Shown here piece by piece: positions 1-13,643 of a stretch of DNA of 64,000 nt (position 1 is the first letter of the stretch; each line of letters starts with the position of its first letter). The stretch covers positions 11,960,001-12,024,000 of the forward strand of contig OX439002.1 in NCBI GenBank assembly GCA_949316495.1, read 5' to 3'. A program made the translations under genes and the position numbers. This DNA comes from Amphiduros pacificus (Eukaryota > Annelida > Polychaeta > Phyllodocida > Hesionidae). The notes beneath the pieces were generated by a model, which worked only from the letters and a program-made list of their open reading frames with translations, was not told the DNA's origin and ran no database searches.

Positions 1-70
1 CACAGGATACCCAACATTCAAATACTTCAACTACGGCAAAAATGCTCAGAAATATACCGGGGGAAGAGAG
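1..70 (+). CDS. PDIA5-like exon (partial at window edge)
   Basis: Encodes the cis-proline region and last strands of a thioredoxin fold (GYPTFKYF ... YTGGRE). It ends in phase 0 before a GTCAGT donor at 71. The upstream part of the exon is outside the window. Confidence 0.85.
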
Positions 71-3000
71 GTCAGTAAAAGTGTAATCATATACTGGAAT
101 ACATATTATAATTTAACATAAATGTGGCCCTCCACTGTTTATTTTGGACATTTAGCTCCTTCTGTCATTGTTAAAATATTTTTCAAACCAAAGGACGTAA
201 ATTTATTATTATCCTCCAAAATTAAAGTTTGTTGCTGAAAATATTAACAAAAACATGATAAATTAATTTATACAGGAGAGAAGCCTTTCAATATAAATAA
301 ATTGCTATGATCCTTCCATTTTGGCCATATATTTCAGGAGGCAGATTTTGTGAATTTTATGAATGATCCTTTGAATCCCATGGCGTCGGCACCACCACCG
401 CCTCCTCCCCCAGAGACGCACTGGAAGGACGCTGAAGGTCACGAGAACGTCGTCCACCTCACAGATGCCACATTTGATGAGACTTTACAACAGCATTCTT
501 CTGCCCTAGTCATGTTTTATGCCCCCTGTGAGTTGCTTGAATTTAACTTCAATAGATTTGAGCTCACAAGAATATCAGGGCTCTTATGGGTCAGGGGAAA
601 AAGTTTTATGGGTTTTCAAGGTCAGGGAAAAGTGAGCCAATTTTGACCTTGGTCAGTGAGAACCAGCATTATGCATTTTGGTCAGGAAAAATTGTGTTTG
701 TACAAAGGTACATAAAACCATAATAAGAATCAATGTTATAGGACCCTCACCCAGTGTGAGGAAATGAAAAATATTACACTTGATAATCTATTGCAAGTTT
801 TCAAATGCAAATTGAATATTAGTGATTTGAGAATATTGTTTATTTGCAGGGTGTGGACATTGCAAAGCCATGAAACCAGCATATGCAGAAGCTGCTTCTT
901 TACTCAAACAACAAAACGTAATCCACTTCTCCAAAATATTTCAACCTAAATTGATGTGAAAGACAATAATTAAATAAATTTTAAAAAAACACACTTTTAC
1001 ACGATCAATAATCTAGGACTTCCCATCTTAGTTGAGAGATATTATTACAATTATCATTGGTATCTGATGGTGTCATAATTTTATTTATAGTTTACTATTA
1101 TTGAGTAATGTTACTATGGCCCTTTGGGTAAAGTTAAGGGGAAGAAGAGTGACCACACTTTGTGATGGTTGTAGATTGAAGGTGTTTTAGCAGCAGTAGA
1201 TGCCACAGCAGAGAGAACTTTACAGAGTAGATTTGAAATAAAAGGATATCCCACAAGTAAGTGGCAGTATTTTGATCATGTAAGATTGATGGGATTTTGA
1301 TGTTCATGAAATTTTGGTTTTGAAAGATTCAGGACGTAAATATATTTTTGCAAGATAAATATAGACATAACTTTACGTAATGGTTGAATATTAATAATAG
1401 ATATTTGGTTTACCATTTTGAAGTACCAGAAAAATTAAAAGAAAAAGAATTTATTCTTATCACGATTAACTTTAAATTGTGAGCAGAATTCATACTAATG
1501 TATTATTTAGGTCTATGAAATACCTTTTAATTTTGCCTTTCTTTTTTTTTCAGTAAAATATTTTGTGTAAGTATATGATTCTTATAAAAAGGAATGATTT
1601 TGCTAAAGATCGTTTATGGCATTCTGCATGATGCTGTACGCAATGATAACTGAGAAAAATAGAAAGCAATGCCAGAAGAACATAAGTTGTTATTTCTGAT
1701 TGCCAGGCAGATGCATGTTTTATTTAACAAAAATAAATAAACATTTACCTGGCTGGGTGACAGAAATAAGCCATCAGAACAATGTTTCTATTTACTTTCT
1801 TCAGGGGTTTCAATGTTTCATTGTGATTAATTAGATGCAAGATAATATTTCCACGGCGAATTAGTATGAACGTATATCATGATTTAAAACATGATAAGCC
1901 ACACCTTTTATTGTGAATTTTACATTTCATATTTTATGATGTTTGCAGCAATGGACAGGAGAAGTTTGAATACAATAGAGGAAGGACAACAAATGACTTT
2001 GTCAGTTTCATAAAAAAGTAAGTGTTCTAAAATCACTTTTTCAATTTACATCCAATTTATACTGAAATGATATTTTATCCAACTAGGTATTTATTTAGAA
2101 ATATATCTTAGACTAACTTTACCTAATCATTAAATTGTCCGTATAGAAATTGGCATAAGCTATTTAGTAATCAATGAAACTGTACATGGACCCATCCCAA
2201 GCAAAAGTAAATATGGATCTGTCACCTTGATTGCATTCTCCTCTTCGCATTTTACATTCTTATATTCAATTTATTACATCCCACCTCTCAGTAGGATATG
2301 CTATTTTCTACCTACCACTATAAATATGTTCATATGACAAAATGACAATAGTTAGAGACAATGGTAAATATTTTGACCAATCAGAGAGCAGCTAACAGCA
2401 GATTACAAGATGTGTCCATAGTAACATTGGTGGAAAGCAGTCATTATGTGTCTAAATTTCAACATCACAAAGATGTCTTTCTTGGAATAAACGATAGAGA
2501 CAAATCATTAACAAATGAGAGAAAAATATGTTCAAATTAACAGGCAACAGGGTCATTTCAAACAGCTATGGATGGTCCAGTACAAGATAGAATTTGATTT
2601 AGAGATTGATTTAGAGATCATGTGTTGTCTTTGAAATCTCTAAATACTTTGATATAAATACTTCCAAACATTGTTTATTATAAAATTTGTTATATTTTCA
2701 GTCCAGAGAGTCAACCACCGACTCCAGCTCCCCCAACTGAACCCAAGTGGAGTGATGAGGAAAGTTCTGTCCACCACCTGCAAGACTTTATGTTTGACGA
2801 GTGGTTATCGGGCAAGAACCATGCCCTTGTTATGTTTTATGCCCCATGGTGTGGTCACTGTAAAAAGGCCAAGCCTGAATTCACAGCAGCAGCTAATGAA
2901 ATAAATATAAATAATAGCCTTGGAATATATTTTGGTGCAGTGGATTGCACAGTTGAAGAAAGTAAGTTTTTGCTAATATTTGAGTTAAAGTTTCATTCCC

Positions 3001-3921
3001 ATTGAGTGGGCAGTTTGAGTTCTCACAATAGGAAATGGGGGTACATTTGGGAACATGGAATTTACCAAAGAGGATATTGGTTTGTTGAGGAAATTGCTTC
3101 ATATATGCAATTCAGATCTATTTGTTGAGTAATGAAGTTCAACATATGGCACATTCCAGACTGCAGTTTACTGCACTGGACTGGCCTAAAGGTAACAACT
3201 AAATTTTAATGACCAAAATGCTGTTTTTTTATTCTGAAGTAACTAAAGCACTCCCTCATTTTATGCAGAGATTACCATGGTCTGTTAAATATCAAACTGA
3301 ACATTTAGATAGAAGATTTCCATTCAGTTTTAGTAATTAGTTTTAGCAACCATAGTAAATGTAAATTAAGCTCTTTAGTTTCTTGTCTTTGTTTTTGCCA
3401 TTATATCTGTGATACTGGCCCGACTAGCCATAGTAAATGTAAATTAAGCTCTTTAGTTTCTTGTCTTTGTTTTTGCCATTATATCTGTGATACTGGCCCG
3501 ACTAGCATAGCCGATGGAGCATTAGATCTGTGCCATGCTCGTTTATATAATTGAGGACAGGGGATGGTGGGTATGATTCCCGTTGCCAGTAGTGTTACTT
3601 TCACACTGGATAAAAGAATCAAAGGTTGACCTGATATGACTATTGTTACCAAAAGGGTTGGAAAAACACATTTGTTTTACATCTATGTGTAGTTTTAAAA
3701 AAATTAAATAATGTTTGTTTACAAAAAAAAATATTGCTCAAATGTTTAATTTGATAAAATGTTGTATTTCAGAAATATGCACAGGCCAGAAAGTGTCTGG
3801 ATATCCAACCTTTAAATACTACAAGAATGGAAAATTTATCGACAACTACACAGGAGGAAGAACAAAAGTCGATTTTATCAAATATGTTGTCAAGCCCCCC
3901 AGTGCAAAAGAAGAGCTCTGA
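1..3921 (+). CDS. PDIA5-like: PDIA5-like protein disulfide isomerase, C-terminal part (eight exons, 5' end outside window)
   Basis: Joined exons 1-70, 338-527, 850-917, 1175-1256, 1554-1566, 1949-2017, 2702-2961 and 3773-3921 give one open frame of 299 residues ending in TGA. Seen: the tail of a thioredoxin domain (GYPTFKYF, residues 2-9), a proline-rich linker, a full thioredoxin domain with APWCGHC (cysteines 88 and 91) and GYPT, a second proline-rich linker, a last domain with APWCGHC (cysteines 214 and 217) and GYPTFKYY, and C-terminal KEEL. Known of the family: PDIA5 is a lumenal ER oxidoreductase that forms and shuffles disulfides through CxxC sites, and human PDIA5 also ends in KEEL and has proline-rich linkers between its domains. 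Human PDIA5 has CPHC in its last domain; here both sites are CGHC. All junctions are GT-AG and phases agree. Another multi-thioredoxin PDI is possible because the N-terminal domains are missing. Confidence 0.93.
338..527 (+). CDS. PDIA5-like exon, proline-rich linker and start of thioredoxin domain
   Basis: Follows a TTTCAG acceptor. It encodes a linker with seven consecutive prolines and the first strands of a thioredoxin domain up to MFYAP. The tryptophan codon of the active site is split by the intron (T|GG); the donor is GTGAGT. Confidence 0.92.
528..849. other. PDIA5-like intron with a GGTCAGGG(A)AAA repeat fragment
   Basis: A 322-bp intron. At about 590-700 it carries several GGTCAGGGAAAA-type words and TTTTCAAGGTCA, similar in reverse complement to the subterminal TTCCCTGAC words of the element at 42117-42646. 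It is probably an old fragment of that repeat family. Confidence 0.4.
850..917 (+). CDS. PDIA5-like exon carrying the first CGHC active site
   Basis: A 68-nt exon after TTGCAG. It completes the split tryptophan codon and encodes CGHCKAMKP and the following helix. It ends in phase 0 before GTAATC. Confidence 0.92.
1175..1256 (+). CDS. PDIA5-like exon, AAVDAT strand and GYPT
   Basis: Follows a TTGTAG acceptor. It encodes VLAAVDATAERTL and continues to the cis-proline motif KGYPT, ending one base into the next codon before GTAAGT. Confidence 0.9.
1554..1566 (+). CDS. PDIA5-like 13-nt microexon
   Basis: Thirteen bases between a long T tract ending in CAG (1551-1553) and GTAAGT (1567). With one base from the previous exon and one from the next it reads IKYFV, the strand that must follow GYPT in a thioredoxin fold. 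Phases fit only if it is included. Microexons this short are easily missed by automatic annotation. Confidence 0.88.
1949..2017 (+). CDS. PDIA5-like exon, end of thioredoxin domain
   Basis: Follows TTTGCAG. Encodes NGQEKFEYNRGRT and the terminal helix FVSFIK, ending two bases into a codon before GTAAGT. Confidence 0.92.
2018..2701. other. PDIA5-like intron, nothing recognised
   Basis: AT-rich intron DNA of 684 bp. I see no exon, repeat array or transposon ends in it. Confidence 0.6.
2702..2961 (+). CDS. PDIA5-like exon, last thioredoxin domain with CGHC
   Basis: Follows TTTTCAG. It encodes a second proline-rich linker, then the strand LVMFYAPWCGHCKKAKPEF and on to AVDCTVEE. The donor is GTAAGT. 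Confidence 0.95.
3351..3506. repeat. Tandem duplication, two 78-bp copies
   Basis: The 78 bases from 3351 recur at 3429 essentially unchanged, so the duplication is young. It lies in the last PDIA5-like intron. The unit ends in GGCCCGACTAGC, where a tRNA-like sequence starts in the second copy. Confidence 0.9.
3492..3640 (+). mobile_element. Possible tRNA-derived SINE
   Basis: The stretch TAGCATAGCCGATGGAGC looks like an A box, and GGTATGATTCCCG about 65 bases later is close to the B-box consensus GGTTCGATTCCCG. A non-tRNA body follows. No clear target-site duplication was found, so this is a candidate only. Confidence 0.4.
3773..3921 (+). CDS. PDIA5-like terminal exon with KEEL ER-retention signal
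   Basis: Follows ATTTCAG. It encodes VSGYPTFKYY, the GGRTKVDFIKYV helix and the C-terminal KEEL followed by TGA at 3919-3921. KDEL-type tetrapeptides are retrieved to the ER by KDEL receptors, placing the protein in the ER lumen. Confidence 0.95.
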
Positions 3922-5250
3922 GTTGCAAGAAAATGATGGATCACTGTCAATGGTGGCGCCATCTAGTAGAATACTGCTGTAGTTGTTTGTGAGGGCTTAA
4001 CTCTATCTGTTATTCGACATTGTTGAACAGAAATCAATTTGAACATGAGAAAAAAAGAAATTTAATCTATTATTAAAGAAATTAAATCTATCATTAAGAC
4101 TATCATTGATATTTATAATCTAATACTTAAACTTTGTGCTTTAATTGAAAACCTAAACTTAATGCCAGGTTTTAACTCTTTAATGAAAGAAACCAATTTT
4201 TATTATTATTTTTATTTGGTTTCTTAAAATGTTTCATATTCTGAACAAAAAGCAGCATTACCCCATTGATACGTTGGTGCTTGATTGTTGGTGCCAGCCA
4301 GTAGCTTTGTTGTGCTATTTCTATGCAAAACACAAAGCATTGGTATTCATGAACGCCGGGAGTGCCACCTAGTGTGAAATGACAGATACCAGTTGAGTCC
4401 AAGCTCGTGCTAGATATTGCCATTTAGAATTAGGGTGGAGAGATTGACTTATAAATGTGCTCATGTATGAATCCTCGTATTTATAAAGTTGTACTTGTGT
4501 CATTCACTGCATGCATGCGAGAAGCTGGTGCCAGAATTGTGTCGCTATTTTTGTATTAAAATGCTTATGTGTTGCAAAAACATCTGAAATTGAATATTTT
4601 ATATAAATATATATATATATATAAAGTTAAATTGGCATTTGCAGGAAAACGTATTTGGAACAAAAACAAACATTTCACTTTGTGAAATCGAACAATGTAC
4701 AGAAGAAATTTGTGTGTTATCTCTGGAGGAAATATTCTTGGAGACCCACATCACATATTGCAATGAAAATTACTGTCTGATATCACAAATCTTAACAACA
4801 TTTTGGAGTCACTCAAAAGTTTTTAAAAGACTGATCTCTTTAACAGGTCATTGAAAAGAACAGTCTTCTTAGTCATTCAAAGGGAAAATAACAAGATTTG
4901 TGTTTGTTGAAAGAGCTACTGTATTTTATTCAAAATGTAATTATGCCTTGAAAACTTTTTTAGACCTCTTGAAGAATTCCTATGTTGACAATTCCCTTTC
5001 TAGTTCTGTGATACACTCAACCAATATACTAGGTATATGTGTTATTATGAAGAAATAGATAATAATAATAAAGGGGCAATCTATGAAGCTTGTGATAAGA
5101 TGTTTTAAAAACTTGAAACTTCATCTTGTTTGATAAGTATGAATGTTATATGTGAATTCTGCAGACATTCCATGTTGAGGTCGGGCATGTCACATTCTTC
5201 TGCAAATATATCCAATCTCGTATTTCAAATAAAGATTTCAGTCTGAGAAA
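3922..5250 (+). other. Probable 3' UTR of the PDIA5-like gene
   Basis: AT-rich sequence after the stop codon with no convincing ORF. A short TA tract lies at about 4604-4622. The first well-formed AATAAA in a plausible terminal position is at 5228. Confidence 0.5.
5228..5233 (+). terminator. Candidate polyadenylation signal AATAAA
   Basis: Canonical hexamer about 1.3 kb after the PDIA5-like stop, just before the minisatellite at 5404. An earlier ATTAAA-like word near 4555 could be used instead. Confidence 0.4.
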
Positions 5251-5403
5251 GTACTACTTGTGACAAATAACAGTATTTTAAATCCATAAATACACCAATT
5301 GCAAACTTTGGTCTTTCAATTTAGAATCTCCAAACATCATGAACAAAAAGAGATAAAATTTGATCCTGCATAAAGTTTGAGTCCAGCCAGCCTCCCGTGA
5401 TTT

Positions 5404-5699
5404 GTAGGTCTTATGGCTGCAAGACTGTGTCTAAACATCTTTGACTTGTATGTCATATGGCTGTGAGACTCTAAACATCTTTGACTTGTATGTCATATGG
5501 CTGTGAGACTCTAAACATCTTTGGCTTGTTTGTCATACGGCTGTAAGACTGTCAAAATATATTTGGCGTATATGTCATATGGCTGTAAGACTGTCTTAAC
5601 ATCTTTGGCTTGTATGTCATATGGCTGTAAGACTGTCTTAACATCTTTGGCTTGTATGTCATATGGCTGTAAGACTGTCTAAACAGCTTTGGCTTGTAA
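5404..5699. repeat. Minisatellite, about 42-bp unit, 7 copies
   Basis: The core TATGTCATATGGCTGTAAGA is repeated with TTTGGCTTG at each junction. Copies drift between 40 and 42 bp. Open frames in it are by-products of periodicity. Confidence 0.9.
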
Positions 5700-8600
5700 C
5701 TGGGCTTATAGGATATGTTAATTAATATTTGATAATTGATTAGACACCAGCTTGAATTATTGTACACATATTTTGGACACCAGAATTCTTGTTCTTGAAT
5801 TTTAGTGTATATCATTAAGTCAGGAAGAATATTTACCAAAAATTATGTCAATTGTTGTTGATGTTTCTGTTTAATATTACTTAATATATAGTAACATGCA
5901 CCAATGTAACATCACAAGAATACACCAATGTCAATGATACTTATTAATAATACCTGTTAATTTATCTTCAAATATTTTAATTTATGAATATGCAGACATT
6001 TGATTTTAAGACAAAATGCATTGTACATGATCAGGGGTTTGAATGATGTTAATGACAGACAAACTATAACTCACTTGTTGAATAAAACACACCCATTATC
6101 CAAGATCAGGTTTGGATAAAGATGGGAAACATATATGGTGACTTGCCATTTGTTTACTTTTTTTCTAATATGCAGTGAGTTCTTAAAGTGACAACTTTGG
6201 CTGGCTGGCAAGCTGTTGTGAGCACTTTGGCCAGAAGCACTGGGAAGTAACTTATATACCCAGTTTAAGTCTATGTCCATCCTAGTTGAAGTCCATGTCG
6301 ATCCCTTGTTAAACAACCAAGATAGGTCTGATCCTCATCCATATTGCCAAAACCGCTGGTACTTCATAAGGGTTAGCTTAATTGTGCTCAGCACAGCTCT
6401 TAGGCCTATGTTTCCATGGCAATTTTCTTTCATAAATTTTGACTGCATTTTTTAAAATTAAAATATTGTTCTAACTGCTACCTTTGCAGACTGTGAAGTT
6501 GACTTTCCACAAACAACTTCAAAAGAGCACCTATTTCCAAAAGAAATGACACATTTACATTTCCTGGCCTAATTTTTAAATCAAAAGAAAATAGCCTTTA
6601 AATTATAAACTATTTGGTCCAAGAGTTAAAACCCATTCATACAATTCCTATACCAAACATAGTTGAGAGTTCTATCTGGCAGTACATTGAAAATTTCAGT
6701 TTAAATGGAACCTCTGCACTGCTGGTAAAAGAGTAAATATTTATGTTTGAAAATATTTGAAACTTGACACAGTTAGGGTCATACAGAGGTTCCCTGTGTG
6801 TCTGACCTTTGACCCATTCTTGCATCTGCAAACATACTGCAGCACACTATGTAATCTATTTAACATGAGAATGATAATGGAGATGGATGGGCGTGCCCAG
6901 CACCAATCACATAATCTATGATGTCTGTTCCACCTGAGGGCGCTGCCAGATGCTCTGATCATTACCTCTTACATCATGCTCCAGCACAACCCACCAGTCA
7001 CTTTCAACTCAAATATTTGCACTAAATGCACTGGTGAACCACAAAACATAAATGTTGATCCCTAACCCCACACTCAGAAAATACATAGGGCTTTGCTGAT
7101 CATTGTTTTCTTTGTAATTTTGGTATAATTTCCTGGAAATTGCTTCATAAATAATAACTTAAATCCTTTCTCAGAGCAGATTTGAACTGTTGATAATTTT
7201 AAATCATGTTACATATTTAATTTGGTCCCAACTTGTACAATATCTTGCACACTAATAGCTAAGAACTCTGACCAGTAGTTTTAGAGAAGATTGAAATTGA
7301 CAGAGAATGACAGAAATTCCCCCCTCACTGCACAAGCGACGCTGACATTGTCAGCACAGCTAAAAATTTAGTGAAAGATATGAAAGCAAAATTTTATTTC
7401 AAATACCTGCAACATAAAAATGAAATACTTTTTTCTGTTTTCAGCAATTTTATTGCCGACAATATCATACTGGATACAGTTATATTGTGTGGGTAAGCAA
7501 ATACATAGCTGGCTTCAGTTGTTGGCTTCAATTATTATTTGTTTTAAACAATGCCTTATTTAAATTTCTCTCACTTTCATGCTTCATGCACCATACGTCA
7601 CATTTTCACCCCTTTGACAGTTGTCATTAAAAAAAATCATTTGTACAAAAACAGATTATAAATAATTGTAATGTTAGTTAAAACAAAAGAAATCCTGTAC
7701 ATTGTTTGATACTTGAGTATTTCTACTTTCAATTCCATTTTAAGCTGTTGTTTAAAAATGACTTTTCTTATGGCATTCTTTGTCACTAACAAAGAAAATA
7801 TTCCTGTCCAGAAAACTGACCCAACATATGAGCACAGGTTGATTTCTTTTCAAACAATTTCAAATTTGGTGTGAAAAATATAGTAAATAATAAAATTGCG
7901 TTTAAGAATGATCACCAATTCAAAACAAAAAAAAAAATCAAAAAGGAAAAATAAAAAAAAAGAAATAAATAAAAATAAAATAAATACATCCTCAGCATAA
8001 ATCAGAACCAGGAATTTCATTTCCTTGGCCACAGTACATCATTTTATTTACTGGTAATCTAAATTGTGGGTCTTCCTTCAAGCACTTTACACACTTGTAC
8101 ATTTCGCAACGTTTTGATTTGAACTTAATGTACTGGACCTACTGAAGCACAAACTTACATTTCAACTAATAGTAGCCATGTCTTTGTCATATATATATAT
8201 TTTTGAGAATAAGCCATAAAAGCTGAATATGTAAGTCCAGATTGTTAAATAGATCAATTGTATCCTGTCAAATGGGTGAGCATTAATGAGTTGAAAATAT
8301 TAACAATTTTGTACACTGAAAAACTTGTGATGCATTTATGTTTCATAAAATATGCTTTCGTCAATTATTTTGACATATTATCTACATTGGCACATTTACA
8401 ATACATGTTTATAGTAACTATATGCATCTGCTCTTCACTGTGAACATATAAGTTCACAATAGCACTGTCTACAGGTCATGAAAATAAATAGATTTGCACA
8501 TCTTGAAATACAAATTGAAAAGTTAATCCTGGCAGGGGAAAGAAAGACATAAATGAGAAATACAGTTGATTACTTTACTTTCATGCCACTAGGGGGCATT

Positions 8601-11600
8601 AGTTTTGTACAAAGCTTTGCTCCACTTTGTAAGATACAGTGCATTTTATTAATATGGCAACAGTAGTAAAAGTATGGAGCTGAATATGTGTCTGCCCATG
8701 TCATGTTATTATTAGGTAAGGCCATCTGCTATGTGAATCTTGGTGATATATGTCACATATATGAACAGTTAATGCCAGATATATCGGGTGAATCTTCTTT
8801 TTATCTAATTCATTGGATATATGTTGATTATGAATTGATAAGATAAGCTGCAATCTTGAAAAAATATAAAAAAGATAATCTTAACCTAAAAGAGGACTGA
8901 TTTTAATGAAAATCCATTTCTATTTTTTTTTTGTTCAAGTGCAGTTCCCTTTATTTTCAAATAAACTTGATCAATAATAGCAGTCTGAGACCGTTATATT
9001 AATAATAACATGACTTAACTCACTTTTTCCCAACCCCAAACCTCACCACACTTTGACAGCTTAGATAATGTATACAGGCCTGTCAAAACACAGAAGCTTA
9101 GCCAGGTTTTTGTTGCCAGGAGAAATTGTCAGCATAAAAAGACAAGCACACAAGCTCCATGTGCCATAGAATAAAAACGGAGTTCTCCTGCACGTATCAT
9201 CTTGCTACTTTTACACATATTAAAATCACATTTAAATAATATACTTTAGTATATATACCAGTTTCCACATATAAGTGACTGATTTTAAAATTACTAACAG
9301 CAATATTTAATAAGATCACAATTATAGCATGCTCTCATATCTGTTCTGAACTACTCCAATCTTGCATCATTTTGTCCTTCACTCATTACAATTATTCTTA
9401 TTCATTAAGTACATGACAATTCATCTTGTTTTGTACAGAATGAAATTAAGTTTTTTTTTAAATCTCTTAATTCTTACAATTTGTAATTTTATATGATTAT
9501 TCGCTTTATTTGACTGTCTACTTGAATAAAGCCCCTCGGAAATTAGTGTAAATGTATCACAATTCCTAGAGTTAAGGTTCAAAAGTCTGCTACATTTATC
9601 ACTTATACAAATCTGACCTAATTTTGGTTTTTGATCTGATTTTTTTTAAAAGTTATACATTTGAAAAAAAACAAAACAAAAAAAACAACAACATAGTTTC
9701 ACATGAAAAACTTTTTTTCATGCCCAAAAATAGGAAGGAGCCCCAATTCTATTATTCTTGGCCTAATGTATGTCTGAATCTCAGGTAGCAATATTTGCTA
9801 AATCATTCAGACAATTCTAGAATTTAGCATTTGAGCCAAAACACTTTATATATTTTATAAAAAAAATTTTTAGTCAATAGAAACAAATTTTAATCCACCG
9901 TTCTGGCACAATAGGTCTCATCTAAATGTTCTGAATCAAAATATATTGTAAAAGTGTGAAAATAAAAATGATACCACACTTTTATTTATCTTACAGTCAT
10001 TCATGTCTCATTCACTACCATATTTTGGGGGTGTGTTGCTTGGCAACCTTACATTATCATGTGATTATACAAACATTTCACTTTTAATTTTGATTAAAAT
10101 CTGCAACATTGTGAACAAGTTAGCACAAATCTTCAAACTCACTCTTGAGCTTTCTCCTTCTTCACACAAGTCGAGACATGCTGCATGTTCATATGTAACT
10201 CACTTAAAATATGAAAATATCGAAATATTCTCGCCTTCTCACAAACCTTTACATTCAATCTTAGCTCAGGCTATGAGTTAAATACTAAAGTCAAAGTTCC
10301 TTTGTTTTACTTCATGTTGTATTAAAGCACAATGAAAATTGCATTTGTTGCTTTTCATTTCATCCAAAGAACTCAAATGCAAAACTTGTAGACATGTGAA
10401 TGTAATATATATGTGAACCCTAAGCACCTTGTAGTACACCAAACACAAATCCTCATCATTATCCATTCATAATTAACCAAATGAACATGAACTTCCATCT
10501 CAATGCAGTTCACTTTCCATATGTTCCACAAATGGGAGATTTATTTGTTAATGTGGATTTTTTTATTCTCACTTATGTCACCTTTTGATTTTTGAACATT
10601 TTTGTAAATTTGAAATATTTATATTTGTATCCTTTCAACTTTAACCTATATAACTCAACAGTTTTGTATTGATCAAAGAAAAGGCACCTGGGATGAAGTG
10701 TATAACATGTGTCAGACAAACAATATTTCCCCAGGAGATAAATTCATGACCTAATTAATGTATCCCTCTGAAATTAACTAACTGCTGTCAGACTGATTTA
10801 TAAATTTCTAATATATGTACACCACATTGTTGAAAATGCGTGGAAACATTTGTACACAATTATTTATTTTCCTTAAATGTCACAACCACAAAGTGACTGA
10901 CTATGGTTAAACTGTAACAAAATGCTTCAATTTAACCAATTCTATCACACTGTGGTCATAATCCCAAAGTTCTCCAATTGAAAATATTCATTTGCACATG
11001 CCCATTCTTAAATTTAAATTGCTTAATTACTATAAAGATCTGATAAGTGAATAACAAGTCCTATTGATGCACAGTGCCCTCTACTGGCACTTTTGGACTT
11101 CACTAACACAAGATCTTCCCAATTAAGTAAAATAATATAACTTACTTTGTATTATCACTAAAAGCTTTTTTGTTTTTAATCACACAAGCTTTAAAAAGTA
11201 TACTTTTCTTCACAACTTTGATGAAATAACAGTAAAGTCTTTCTTGAGCTGATGCCTCTATGCTCATTAAAATAGTTCTCCTTTGCTCAGAATATATTCT
11301 CCATAAAATGATCTCCTAGCAAGGCAACATGGAGGTGCAATGCATAGAACTGGCAGAGGAATGGCCTCCGTGTGTGATGATCTGCCTGCCTCCTACACCC
11401 TTAATCTGACCCTAACACAGTGCTACAACACACAGCAGCTCATTACCATAGGCCTCCTTCTACTAACAACATATCCAGGACACACACTAAGTGACTCATA
11501 CATGCAGGGTACGGTCACAAACACCCCAGAAAATATTGGTGAAAATACTCATTTGCAACATGACATTGCTGGTGTATGTATTATATAGCTTAATGAATGA

Positions 11601-11692
11601 CGTCTGCAGGTACGTGTGCAGTGTTCGTGAGCAGTTAAAACAGTGAATATCAACCATATCTCATGAGCAATCTTGACAATTTTCAAATGAGA

Positions 11693-11693
<1 letters not shown>
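5700..11693. other. AT-rich region between convergent genes, no gene seen
   Basis: No exon, tRNA or complete transposon recognised. ORFs here are short and without protein-like composition. Part of it is likely the 3' UTR of BMPR2 on the - strand; its end cannot be fixed because several TTTATT words (AATAAA on the - strand, for example near 10541 and 10863) are possible. AGTAGTTTTAGAGAAGATT near 7273 resembles a short word near 43955 in the repeat-bearing intron. Confidence 0.5.
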
Positions 11694-11778
<85 letters not shown>

Positions 11779-11827
11779 TTATATTTATACACACACATAT
11801 AAATGCATATATACATATATATGTATA

Positions 11828-11907
<80 letters not shown>

Positions 11908-11912
11908 TATGC
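11694..11912. repeat. TA microsatellite, two long tracts with a short interruption
   Basis: Alternating TA at about 11694-11773 and 11831-11897, separated by ACACAC and ATATGC-like variants. Tyr-Ile frames across it are artefacts. Confidence 0.97.
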
Positions 11913-13357
<1,445 letters not shown>

Positions 13358-13643
13358 TGATTTGAAGCATTTGTATTGATTCTATCTTGTCATTTTAATC
13401 AACTATATTTAGCAACATTAGCAACATATTCTATAAATGGTTAGTTATCTTGGGGAAATTTTGAGATAAATCTTTTGTGTTATCTGGCACCACACCGTGG
13501 GCAGGATGCATCTTGGCAATTATGTGCAAAGCAACCTGTTATCTCTTTAATTCAGTTTTTCAAAAGATACCTTACATATGATGCTTTCAAATGGTATATA
13601 ATAAGCAATGCCACCAATATTCCAAGCTTTTGCCACTTTGATA

